From Nonomuraea sp. (GTDB lineage: Bacteria; Actinomycetota; Actinomycetes; Streptosporangiales; Streptosporangiaceae), in assembly GCA_013362835.1 (NCBI GenBank), contig JABFVJ010000300.1, positions 1 through 7,340 of the forward strand: a stretch of DNA of 7,340 nt, read 5' to 3'. The position numbers and the translations under genes are program-made. The first letter of the stretch is position 1; each line of letters opens with the position of its first letter. Below are positions 1 to 5,533 of the stretch, one piece after another. Below the pieces are notes generated by a model, which was given only the letters and a program-made list of their open reading frames with translations, made no database searches and was not told the DNA's origin.

Positions 1-517
1 CGTCGTCGCCCGTCTTGGGGGTGTCGCCGGTTTTGGCGTCCTTGCCGGTCTTGGCGTCGTCGCTGCCCTTGGCGTCCTCGCCGCTCTTCGGGCTGTCGCC
101 CGTCTTCGCGTCCTCGGTGCCCTTGGGGTGGTCGCCGGTTTTGGGGTCGGGGTCCTTGGGGGTCGGGGGGTCGGCGGGTTTGTCGCCGGCGCGAGGGTTG
201 TCGTACTTGTCGCGGCGGTCCCCCGGCAGGTCCTTGGGTTCTTCGTCCGTGCCGCCGCCGCCCACCTTCGACGTGTCGCCCAGCTTCCCGTCGGCACGTT
301 TCTCCAGTACGGCCAGCCGGGTGTTCACGTCCTTGACCATGTGGTCGGCCGAGTCGGCGACCTGGACGGGACGGTGTGTGGTCTGGGTGGCCAGACCGGC
401 CCGGCTCATCGCCGCCCTCACCTGGTCCTCGACCGTACGCAGCTCCGAGGCCGCATGCTTGACCTCGGTCAGCAGGTCACGGACCAGTTGGGGATCCATG
501 CCGTCGAACTTGCCCAT
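1..517 (-). CDS. Unrecognised WXG100-like helical protein with Lys/Asp-rich repeat tail, 3' end outside window
   Basis: The minus frame is open from an ATG at 517 to the left edge, giving 172 codons without a stop. The start has a good ribosome site (GGGAG, 7 nt upstream). Residues 1-75 look helical and amphipathic, with the motif FDGMDPQLVRDLLTEVK near residues 4-20 and a second helix around 52-75 ending in LAVLEKR. This resembles the small ESX/WXG100-like helical-hairpin N-termini common in actinobacterial secreted or polymorphic-toxin-like proteins; that link is an impression of the family, and no WXG motif is visible. Residues 76-123 form a Gly/Asp/Pro-rich linker. From about residue 124 a six-residue repeat of the DAKTGD type begins, so the tail should be disordered and highly charged. 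It starts 88 nt after the tsaC stop and could be co-transcribed. The function is unknown and the C-terminus cannot be seen. Confidence 0.75.
   Translation of the reverse strand, partial: MGKFDGMDPQLVRDLLTEVKHAASELRTVEDQVRAAMSRAGLATQTTHRPVQVADSADHMVKDVNTRLAVLEKRADGKLGDTSKVGGGGTDEEPKDLPGDRRDKYDNPRAGDKPADPPTPKDPDPKTGDHPKGTEDAKTGDSPKSGEDAKGSDDAKTGKDAKTGDTPKTGDD
5..148 (-). repeat. 18-bp tandem coding repeat (about 8 units of a hexapeptide)
   Basis: Read on the minus strand, the codons fall into eight consecutive 18-nt units. They encode the pattern x-[A/P]-K-[T/S/G]-[G/S/T]-[D/E/K], for example DPKTGD, DAKTGD, SPKSGE, DAKGSD, DAKTGK and TPKTGD. The units differ at synonymous and some non-synonymous sites, so the array is degenerate and not freshly expanded. 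It probably continues left of the window. The product is a polyampholyte spacer rich in Lys and Asp, with Gly/Pro preventing stable helix. Confidence 0.8.
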
Positions 518-561
518 CGGCCACTCCCGGACGTGTCGCCGTTCCGGGACTCACCGTAATC

Positions 562-580
562 GCGGCGGGATCGTCGCCGC
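562..580. terminator. Weak hairpin after tsaC
   Basis: The inverted repeat GCGGCG (562-567) and CGCCGC (575-580) has a 7-nt loop. It lies in the gap between the tsaC stop (606) and the next minus-strand gene (start 517). It has no T-run, so it may be only a GC-rich chance hairpin or a weak attenuator. No convincing promoter was seen in this gap. Confidence 0.25.
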
Positions 581-605
581 AGCCGGGATAAACAGACGGT
601 ATACG

Positions 606-1262
606 TCAGTCTTCCGTGGCGACGTAGCCGATGATGCCGCGCAGCTTCTCCACCGGGATCGCGCCGCGGCGCAGCAGCCGGGGCACGGCGGTGGTGAGGT
701 CGAGGATGGTCGAGGGCGTGTTGTCGGTGGTCTTGCCGCCGTCGAGGTAGACCGCGACCGACTCGCCGAGCTGCTCCTCGGCCTCCTCGGCGGTCGTCGC
801 CGCGAGGGCGCCCGCGCGGTTGGCGCTGGAGACGGCCATCGGGCCGGTCTCCTTGAGCAGGTCGAGCGCGACCGGGTGGAGCGGCATGCGTACGGCGACC
901 GTGCCCTAGGCGTCGCCCAGGTCCCACGAAAGGGCCCTGTTGGCCCTGCAGACCAGCGTGAGCGGCCCCGGCCAGAAGGCGTCGATCAGATCCTGCCCAT
1001 AGGCTCCGAGGTCGTCCACGAGCGCTGTGGCCGCTCTGACGGTGCCCACGAGCACGGGGGGCGGCATGTCGCGGCCGCGACCCTTCGCGTCGAGCAGGGC
1101 GGTGACCGCCGGGGGCATGAAGGCGTCGGCGCCGATGCCGTAGACGGTGTCGGTCGGCAGGACGACCAGCTCGCCGCGCCGGACGGCGGCCGCGGCCTCG
1201 GTCAGGCCCTCGGCCCGCTGGTCGAGATCTGAGCAGTCAAAGCGTCGTCCCACGGCGTGCAT
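606..1262 (-). pseudogene. tsaC: L-threonylcarbamoyladenylate synthase (TsaC/Sua5/YwlC), interrupted by in-frame UAG
   Basis: This family makes threonylcarbamoyl-AMP from threonine, bicarbonate and ATP, the first step of tRNA t6A37 synthesis in the cytoplasm. The frame spans 219 codons from ATG 1262 to TGA 606, the usual size for the short form. An amber codon stands at position 119 (906-908). The upstream part has PTDTVYG (36-42), KGR (60-62) and WPGPLTLV (97-104). The downstream part continues in the same frame with GTVAVRMPLHPVA and the substrate-site motif SSAN (145-148). There is no frameshift and no other lesion. A single C-to-T change of a CAG codon would explain the stop. Without readthrough the product is 118 residues and lacks SSAN. 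The first downstream in-frame ATG is at 887, 18 nt past the stop, with no evident ribosome site. The gene starts 1 nt after the prmC stop and uses an AGGA overlapping prmC's end. It may be a real nonsense mutation or a sequence error. Confidence 0.85.
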
Positions 1263-1263
1263 C

Positions 1264-2118
1264 CTAGTCCTGGCCGAGCCTGGCCGTGACGAAGCGGTCC
1301 CGTCGGGTGAGGTCCTGGCGCAGGCGTACGTCGCGCCAGCCGTTGTCCTCGGGGAAGGTCAGGTAGACGGCCCTGCCCTGCTCGTCGGCGTGCTCGACGG
1401 CCACCCAGCCGCCGGGTCGCAGCAGGCGGCGGGCCGTGCGCTCGACCGCGCGCACCTCGCCGAGGCCGTCGTCGCCGGAGCCGTACAGGGCTCTGGAGGG
1501 GTCGTAGTCGCGGACCTCGGGGTCGCGCGGGATGGCGCCGGGCGGGATGTACGGCGGGTTGGAGATCACCAGGTCGACCTTGCCGTTGAGCTCGGGAAGA
1601 GCTTCGGCGAGGTCTTCCGGGTGCAGATGGGTGCGCCCCTGGCCCAGCTCGGTGATGTTGCGCTTGGCCCAGCTGTAGGCCGCGGGGTCGACCTCCACGG
1701 CGTGCACCTCGGCGAGGGCGACCTCCTGGGCGATCGACAGCGCGATGGCCCCCGAGCCGGTGCCGAGGTCGACGACGAGCGGCGCGGTCACGTCCATGGC
1801 GCGCAGGGTCTCGATCGCCCACCCGGCCATGACCTCGGTCTCCGGACGCGGCACGAACACGCCCGGCCCGACCGCGAGCTCCAGGTAGCGGAAGTAGGCG
1901 TGGCCGGTGATGTGCTGGAGCGGCTCACGCGCCTCGCGGCGCGCGATGCCCTCCCAGAACAGCGCGTCGAAGTCGGAGTCCTTGACCGTGTGGAGCTCGC
2001 TCCTGCGTACGCCGTGGACGAACGCCGCGATCTCCTCCGCGTCCGTGCGCGGCGAAGGCACACCTGCCTCGGCCAGCCGAGCGGTGGCGAGAGCGATCTC
2101 GTCCAGCAGAAATGTCAT
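1264..2118 (-). CDS. prmC: Peptide chain release factor N5-glutamine methyltransferase PrmC (HemK)
   Basis: PrmC is a cytosolic, SAM-dependent enzyme that methylates the glutamine of the GGQ motif in release factors, improving termination. The 284-residue product is of normal length. Residues 1-75 are the helical release-factor-binding domain. It is followed by FVPRPETE (88-95), the SAM motif [14 protein letters not shown] (115-127), the acidic motif AVEVD (140-144), and the catalytic NPPY signature (187-190), which holds the substrate glutamine amide. RPGGW (234-238) is the usual late strand motif. Its ATG overlaps the prfA stop as ATGA (2115-2118), so it is probably translated by coupling to its own substrate's gene. 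It ends in TAG, 1 nt before the tsaC start. All key motifs are intact. Confidence 0.96.
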   Translation of the reverse strand: MTFLLDEIALATARLAEAGVPSPRTDAEEIAAFVHGVRRSELHTVKDSDFDALFWEGIARREAREPLQHITGHAYFRYLELAVGPGVFVPRPETEVMAGWAIETLRAMDVTAPLVVDLGTGSGAIALSIAQEVALAEVHAVEVDPAAYSWAKRNITELGQGRTHLHPEDLAEALPELNGKVDLVISNPPYIPPGAIPRDPEVRDYDPSRALYGSGDDGLGEVRAVERTARRLLRPGGWVAVEHADEQGRAVYLTFPEDNGWRDVRLRQDLTRRDRFVTARLGQD

Positions 2119-3167
2119 GAGTGTTGTGCGAGCTTCTCCGCCATCTCGGCGTCGATGAGTGCCTGGGTGACGGCGTTGAGCTCGCCGTCGAGAACCTGGT
2201 CGAGGTTATACGCCTTGAAGCCTACGCGGTGGTCGGAGATACGGTTTTCCGGGAAGTTGTACGTGCGGACGCGCTCGGAACGGTCGACCGTGCGCACCTG
2301 CGACTTGCGTTCGGCCTGCGCCGCGGCGTCGGCCTGCTCCTGGGCCACGGCCAGCAGGCGGGCACGCAGGATGCGCATCGCCGACTCCTTGTTCTGGAGC
2401 TGGCTCTTCTCGTTCTGGCAGGAGACGACCACGCCCGTGGGCAGGTGGGTGATGCGTACGGCCGAGTCGGTCGTGTTGACGCTCTGGCCGCCCGGTCCGC
2501 TGGAGCGGTAGACGTCGATGCGCAGGTCGTTGGGGTCGACCTGGACCTCGACCTCCTCCGCCTCCGGGTAGACCAGCACGCCGGCCGCGCTCGTGTGGAT
2601 GCGGCCCTGCGACTCGGTGACGGGCACCCGCTGCACGCGGTGGACGCCGCCCTCGTACTTGAGCCTGGACCACACGCCCTCGTCGCCCTTGGCCTTGATG
2701 CCGACCGTGACGTCTTTGTAGCCGCCGAGGTCGGAGGGCTGGGTGTCGATGATCTCGGCCTTCCAGCCGAGGCGCTCGGCGTAGCGGAGGTACATGCGCA
2801 GCAGGTCGCCGGCGAACAGCGCGGACTCCTCGCCGCCCTCGCCCGCCTTGATCTCCATGATGATGTCTTTGTCATCGTTGGGGTCGCGCGGGATGAGCAG
2901 GTGCTTGAGCTTCTCCTCAAGCTGCGGGATGCGCTGTTCGAGCTCCGCGGCCTCGGCCGCGAACGACTCGTCCTCGCCGGCCAGCTCCTTGGCCGCCGTC
3001 AGGTCCTCGCGGGCCGAATCGAGCTCGCGGTAGGTCGTGACGACGGGCGTGAGCTGGCTGTAGCGCCTGCCGAGGGTGCGGGCCTTGTTCTGGTCGGCGT
3101 GCACGGCGGGGTCGGCAAGCTGCAGCTCCAGCTCGGAATACTCCTTGAGCAACTCGTCGAGGTTCAC
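2115..3167 (-). CDS. prfA: Peptide chain release factor 1 (RF1)
   Basis: RF1 reads UAA and UAG in the ribosomal A site and triggers peptidyl-tRNA hydrolysis. I place the start at GTG 3167 (protein begins [10 protein letters not shown]). A GAAGGA ribosome site sits 6 nt upstream, and RF1 proteins of this group normally begin there. An ATG at 3203 in the same frame lies inside a hairpin and adds unrelated residues. The product is 350 residues. The coiled N-terminal domain (about 1-95) is followed by the [12 protein letters not shown] segment (104-115). The stop-codon-reading tripeptide PVT is at 182-184, the RF1-type P-x-T in the context [15 protein letters not shown]. The catalytic GGQ is at 226-228 in [16 protein letters not shown]. 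Its own stop is TGA, which RF2 reads, so its termination does not depend on itself. It is followed directly by its modifier prmC. Confidence 0.96.
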   Translation of the reverse strand: MNLDELLKEYSELELQLADPAVHADQNKARTLGRRYSQLTPVVTTYRELDSAREDLTAAKELAGEDESFAAEAAELEQRIPQLEEKLKHLLIPRDPNDDKDIIMEIKAGEGGEESALFAGDLLRMYLRYAERLGWKAEIIDTQPSDLGGYKDVTVGIKAKGDEGVWSRLKYEGGVHRVQRVPVTESQGRIHTSAAGVLVYPEAEEVEVQVDPNDLRIDVYRSSGPGGQSVNTTDSAVRITHLPTGVVVSCQNEKSQLQNKESAMRILRARLLAVAQEQADAAAQAERKSQVRTVDRSERVRTYNFPENRISDHRVGFKAYNLDQVLDGELNAVTQALIDAEMAEKLAQHS

Positions 3168-3173
3168 CGTGGG

Positions 3174-3179
3174 TCCTTC
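3174..3179 (-). promoter_or_regulatory. Ribosome binding site deciding the prfA GTG start
   Basis: GAAGGA on the minus strand lies 6 nt before the GTG at 3167, and no comparable site precedes the upstream ATG at 3203. Confidence 0.7.
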
Positions 3180-3202
3180 GTTTGAATGCCGTTTCACCAA
3201 CA

Positions 3203-3240
3203 ACGCCGACCCGGCGCACAGGATGCGACCGGGTCGGCGT
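3203..3240 (-). terminator. Strong hairpin between rpmE and prfA (terminator or attenuator)
   Basis: A perfect 12-bp inverted repeat, ACGCCGACCCGG (3203-3214) and CCGGGTCGGCGT (3229-3240), is extended inward by CGCA/TGCG (3215-3218 with 3224-3227) around one bulged A and a 5-nt loop. It begins 8 nt past the rpmE stop and ends 35 nt before the prfA start. The following minus-strand bases (TGTTGGTG) are only mildly T-rich, so termination may be partial. It could set the ratio of rpmE to prfA-prmC-tsaC transcripts or stabilise the rpmE 3' end. Confidence 0.6.
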
Positions 3241-3248
3241 CGGTGAAG

Positions 3249-3467
3249 CTACTTGCCCGTGGCCTTCTTGCCGAAGCGCTTCTCGAAGCGAGCCACCCGG
3301 CCGCCGGTGTCGAGGATCTTCTGCTTGCCCGTGTAGAACGGGTGGCAGGCCGAGCACACGTCGGCGTGAATGACGCCGTTCTTCGCGGTGCTGCGGGTCG
3401 TGAACGAGTTACCGCAGGAGCAGGAGACCTGCGTCACGTGGTAATCGGGGTGGATGTCGCTCTTCAT
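3249..3467 (-). CDS. rpmE: 50S ribosomal protein L31, zinc-binding (C+) type
   Basis: L31 (bL31) sits on the large subunit near the central protuberance and bridges to the 30S head. The 72-residue product has the four-cysteine zinc ribbon of the C+ form: C16 and C18 (SCSCGN) with C38 and C41 (VCSACH). It also carries the typical [25 protein letters not shown] tail motif (42-66). A GAAAGGA ribosome site (3473-3479) lies 5 nt before the ATG. The zinc-free paralogue lacks these cysteines, so this is the copy expected when zinc is plentiful. It is divergent from the secreted-protein gene and is preceded by a SigR-type promoter and a structured leader. The stop is TAG, followed by a strong hairpin before prfA. 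Confidence 0.96.
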   Translation of the reverse strand: MKSDIHPDYHVTQVSCSCGNSFTTRSTAKNGVIHADVCSACHPFYTGKQKILDTGGRVARFEKRFGKKATGK

Positions 3468-3555
3468 CGCTGTCCTTTCGGGCTGCGGCCGCCGGGTCGC
3501 CTCTCACGCATGGCGTGAACCGGAACCGCAAAATGGTCAGCTACCAGTGTGCCAG
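3468..3555 (-). promoter_or_regulatory. Structured 5' leader of rpmE (candidate L31 autoregulatory leader)
   Basis: Between the predicted transcription start (about 3555) and the rpmE ATG there are three nested pairings on the minus-strand RNA. An outer stem is TGCGG/CCGCA (3526-3530 with 3484-3488). A middle stem is CCGG/CCGG (3520-3523 with 3492-3495). A terminal hairpin is TCACGC-CAT-GCGTGA (3513-3518 with 3504-3509). The ribosome site follows immediately. Actinobacterial L31 leader motifs have been described as candidate ribosomal-protein autoregulators; I cannot confirm that this matches their consensus. The nested symmetry is directly visible; the regulatory role is inferred. Confidence 0.4.
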
Positions 3556-3562
3556 ATCGTGT

Positions 3563-3589
3563 AACCACCCCGGGCCATCGGCCATTCCC
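3563..3589 (-). promoter_or_regulatory. SigR-type (thiol-oxidative stress ECF) promoter of rpmE
   Basis: On the minus strand, GGGAAT (3589-3584) is followed by exactly 18 nt and then GTT (3565-3563). This matches the GGGAAT-N18-GTT consensus of actinobacterial SigR. In Streptomyces coelicolor rpmE is a known SigR target, which supports the call. Transcription would start around 3555, giving an rpmE leader of about 88 nt. Induction by disulfide stress would renew the cysteine-bearing L31, and any readthrough would also serve prfA-prmC-tsaC. Confidence 0.65.
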
Positions 3590-3598
3590 ACGATCTTC

Positions 3599-3628
3599 AT
3601 GACGCGGCCACACCCGTCACACTAGGCT
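3599..3628 (+). promoter_or_regulatory. SigA-like promoter of the secreted-protein gene
   Basis: ATGACG (3599-3604) as a -35 and TAGGCT (3623-3628) as a -10 are 18 nt apart. The expected start is near 3635, giving a leader of about 54 nt. The -35 elements of this promoter and the opposing SigR-type promoter are only 9 bp apart. This is a motif match by eye. Confidence 0.4.
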
Positions 3629-3671
3629 CCCTCGCACAAACCATCACTTTTCCCACAAATGGGACTTAGCC

Positions 3672-3677
3672 AAAGGA
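3672..3677 (+). promoter_or_regulatory. Ribosome binding site deciding the start at 3689
   Basis: AAAGGA lies 11 nt before the ATG at 3689. The other in-frame ATG, at 3659, has no purine-rich site before it, and its extra ten residues would spoil the signal peptide. Confidence 0.5.
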
Positions 3678-3688
3678 TCAACCTACTG

Positions 3689-4765
3689 ATGAAGAGAAGG
3701 GTGCGGTTGCTCCTCGCGACCGCCACGGGGGCCGCCGTTCTCCTCGGGGGCGCCGGTCTCTCCGCCACCAGCGCACTGGCCTCCCAGTACGCGCTGGCGG
3801 ACGGCGACTTCACCGGCGACGCCTCGTCCAGCGCGTTCGTCCCGCTGGACAAGGACGTCGAGGCGACCGTCACGCTCAAGCTCAAGAACCCGGACACGGT
3901 CACCGGCGTGACCGGGTCCATCGAGCCGCCCGGCAAGTCGGCGAAGACGGTGACGTTCGACTTCACGCCGAGCACGCCGAGCACGTCCACCCCGACCGCC
4001 ACCCCGTCCCCCGCGGCCGACAAGACGATCACCGGCAAGTGGACGATCACCAAGGACGACCCGGCGGGCGACTGGAAGCTGACCGTCAACGTCGCCCGCG
4101 CGAGCGGCGGCGGCCCCAGCACCTTCACCGTCAAGGTGTCCGGCAAGCAGGGCATCTCCGGCGCCAACGTCTCCCCCGACCCCGTCCAGCTCGTCAAGGG
4201 CAAGGACACCAAGGTCACCGTCGAGGCGTCGGTGAAGGACGCGGGCACGGTCTCGGCCAAGCTCGTCAGTGACACCACCAGCGAGTACTACGACCTCGGC
4301 GACCTCGCCAAGGAGTCCGACGGCTACTACCGGGGCGTCACGTACTTCAGCGACGACACCACCGAAGGCGCCTGGACCCTTGAGGTCTACGCCACCCGCG
4401 GCGGCCAGACGCTCAAGGGCGAGGGGTCGTTCTCGGTCGTCGCCCCCGAGGGCGGCGCGACCAAGAAGGCCAAGAGCCGGGTGACGATCGCGGCCCCGAA
4501 CAAGGTCCGCAAGGGCAAGACCTTCAAGGTGTACGGCAAGGTCTACCGCGGCACCAAGGCGTACAAGGGCAAGATCGTGGAGGTGTACTTCAAGACGAAG
4601 GGCACCAAGACGTACAAGTTCATGGGGTACGCGAAGGCCACCTCGACCGGCAAGTACGCCAAGACGTTCAGGGCCAAGAAGGACGGCTACTTCCAGGTCA
4701 AGGTGCCCGGGACGAGCAAGACGCGCAGCGCCCTGTCGCCGCAGGAGTTCGTGGACGTGAGGTAG
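3689..4765 (+). CDS. Secreted multi-module Ig-like protein of unknown function
   Basis: From ATG 3689 the product is 358 residues. A classical Sec signal peptide is visible: a basic MKRRVR start, a hydrophobic core at 7-24, and likely cleavage after ALA (29-31). Two related beta-rich modules follow. One covers about 32-150, with a Ser/Thr/Pro linker at 94-108, and ends DPAGDWKLTVNVARASGG...FTVKV. The other covers about 156-251 and ends TTEGAWTLEVYATRGG...SFSV. A third, lysine-rich module (about 262-345) resembles the bacterial Ig-like C-terminal repeats of secreted actinobacterial proteins, with VRKGKTFKVYGKV and STGKYAKTFRAK. There is no LPxTG, membrane anchor, lipobox cysteine or catalytic motif; it contains no cysteine at all. 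It is probably exported and may bind the wall or an anionic polymer through its basic C-terminus; that is inference. It is convergent with the two-component genes and divergent from rpmE. No specific family name is recognised. Confidence 0.88.
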   Translation: MKRRVRLLLATATGAAVLLGGAGLSATSALASQYALADGDFTGDASSSAFVPLDKDVEATVTLKLKNPDTVTGVTGSIEPPGKSAKTVTFDFTPSTPSTSTPTATPSPAADKTITGKWTITKDDPAGDWKLTVNVARASGGGPSTFTVKVSGKQGISGANVSPDPVQLVKGKDTKVTVEASVKDAGTVSAKLVSDTTSEYYDLGDLAKESDGYYRGVTYFSDDTTEGAWTLEVYATRGGQTLKGEGSFSVVAPEGGATKKAKSRVTIAAPNKVRKGKTFKVYGKVYRGTKAYKGKIVEVYFKTKGTKTYKFMGYAKATSTGKYAKTFRAKKDGYFQVKVPGTSKTRSALSPQEFVDVR

Positions 4766-4772
4766 CGCCGCC

Positions 4773-4812
4773 GGTACGGCCCGCATCCCCAACCCCGGGT
4801 GCAGGCCGTATC
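4773..4812. terminator. Bidirectional hairpin between convergent genes
   Basis: GGTACGGCC (4773-4781) pairs with GGCCGTATC (4804-4812), with one G-T pair. After a C-A mismatch the pairing continues as GCA/TGC plus further G-C pairs around a loop near 4789-4796. It starts 7 nt after the secreted-protein stop and reaches into the stop codon of the response regulator on the other strand. There is no T-run, as is usual in GC-rich actinomycetes. Confidence 0.5.
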
Positions 4813-5446
4813 AGCGGCCCAGATAGGTCAGGACGGCGAGCACCCGCCGATGGTCCTCGGGCGCGGGCCCGAGGGCCAGCTTGGCGAAGATGCCGGACAC
4901 GTGTTTCTCCACCGCCCCTTCGGTGACGGCCAGCCTGGAGGCGATGGCGGTGTTGGTGCGGCCCTCGGCCATCAGGGCCAGCACCTCGCTCTCCCGGGGA
5001 GAGAGCGAGTCGAGGGGCGCGCCCCTGCGCCGGCGGCTCAGCAGCTGCACGACGACCTCGGGGTCGATGACCGTGCCGCCCGCCGCCACCTGCCGCACGG
5101 CCTCCATGAACTCGGCCACGTCGGCCACCCGCTCCTTCAGCAGGTAGCCGACGGCACTGCCGATGAGCTCGCCCGCGTACCGCTCCTCGACGTATTGGGA
5201 CAGGACGAGGATCGGGAAGCCGGGCTTGCGCGCGCGTACCTCAAGGGCGGCGCGCAGGCCCTCGTCGGTGTGGGTGGGCGGCATGCGTACGTCGACGATC
5301 GCGAGGTCGGGCTCGTGTTCGAGCACCGCGGCCACCAGCGCGGGCCCGTCGGAGACCGCCGCCACGGTCTCGACGCCGCCGTCGGCGAGCAGCCGCGACA
5401 ACCCTTCCCGCAGCAGTACGGAATCCTCGGCGATCACCACGCGCAT
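4811..5446 (-). CDS. NarL/LuxR-family two-component response regulator
   Basis: This is a DNA-binding transcription regulator of 211 residues. The receiver domain (1-120) has acidic residues E7-D8, phospho-acceptor D52 (IVDVRMPPTHTDEG), S83 and K104, all as expected for a working receiver. A short linker leads to the LuxR-type helix-turn-helix (about 146-205): LSPRESEVLALMAEGRTNTAIASRLAVTEGAVEKHVSGIFAKL. The ending DHRRVLAVLTYL is typical of the actinobacterial group paired with 'putative sensor' kinases. The start is ATG 5446; its ribosome site is weak (GAGTGG about 13 nt upstream). It is the second gene after the kinase, 47 nt downstream of it, and the gap is filled by a duplicated copy of the kinase's 3' end. 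Targets are unknown; autoregulation is plausible. Confidence 0.93.
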   Translation of the reverse strand: MRVVIAEDSVLLREGLSRLLADGGVETVAAVSDGPALVAAVLEHEPDLAIVDVRMPPTHTDEGLRAALEVRARKPGFPILVLSQYVEERYAGELIGSAVGYLLKERVADVAEFMEAVRQVAAGGTVIDPEVVVQLLSRRRRGAPLDSLSPRESEVLALMAEGRTNTAIASRLAVTEGAVEKHVSGIFAKLALGPAPEDHRRVLAVLTYLGR

Positions 5447-5455
5447 GGCCACATG

Positions 5456-5533
5456 ACTACCACTCGCGGGCCCCGCACGCACGATCGACGGCACTACCAC
5501 TCGCAGGGCAGCTCCGCGCGCACGATCGTCGGC
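5456..5533. repeat. Diverged tandem duplication of the kinase 3' end
   Basis: Two adjacent copies, 5456-5492 (37 nt) and 5493-5533 (41 nt), both begin ACTACCACTCGC on the plus strand, share CACGATCG near their far end, and finish CGGC. They differ by a few gaps and substitutions in between. On the minus strand the second copy encodes the kinase C-terminus TIVRAELPCEW plus its TAG stop. The first copy is an untranslated relic that would read SIVRAGPASGS. Removing one copy would bring the kinase stop to about 10 nt from the regulator ATG, the likely ancestral spacing. Confidence 0.7.

Noticed and set aside
906..908. Pyrrolysine or amber reassignment to explain the tsaC stop
   Set aside because: Five neighbouring genes end in TAG and RF1 is intact, so TAG is a normal stop here. 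No pyl-type genes or stimulatory structure are visible.
15..1232. Long plus-strand open frame (405 codons)
   Set aside because: It is antisense to the repeat protein and tsaC, with low-complexity Ser/Leu/Pro then Arg/Gly-rich sequence produced by GC-rich codons of the real genes. The minus-strand frames carry recognisable motifs.
1147..2511. Long plus-strand open frame over tsaC, prmC and prfA
   Set aside because: It is a shadow frame crossing three real gene boundaries, with no motif and no ribosome site.
2121..3185. Plus-strand open frame antisense to prfA
   Set aside because: Its sequence is typical antisense Leu/Val/Gly-rich translation, while the minus strand encodes RF1 with GGQ and PVT.
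3168..3203. Extended prfA start at ATG 3203
   Set aside because: It would begin inside the stable hairpin, lacks a ribosome site, and adds residues foreign to RF1. GTG 3167 has a GAAGGA at proper spacing.
3485..3492. GCGGCCGC palindrome as a separate operator
   Set aside because: An 8-bp palindrome of this composition is expected by chance at high GC, and it overlaps the leader stems already described.
3683..4792. Minus-strand open frame antisense to the secreted protein
   Set aside because: The plus frame has a signal peptide, a plausible ribosome site and ordered domains; the antisense frame is compositional.
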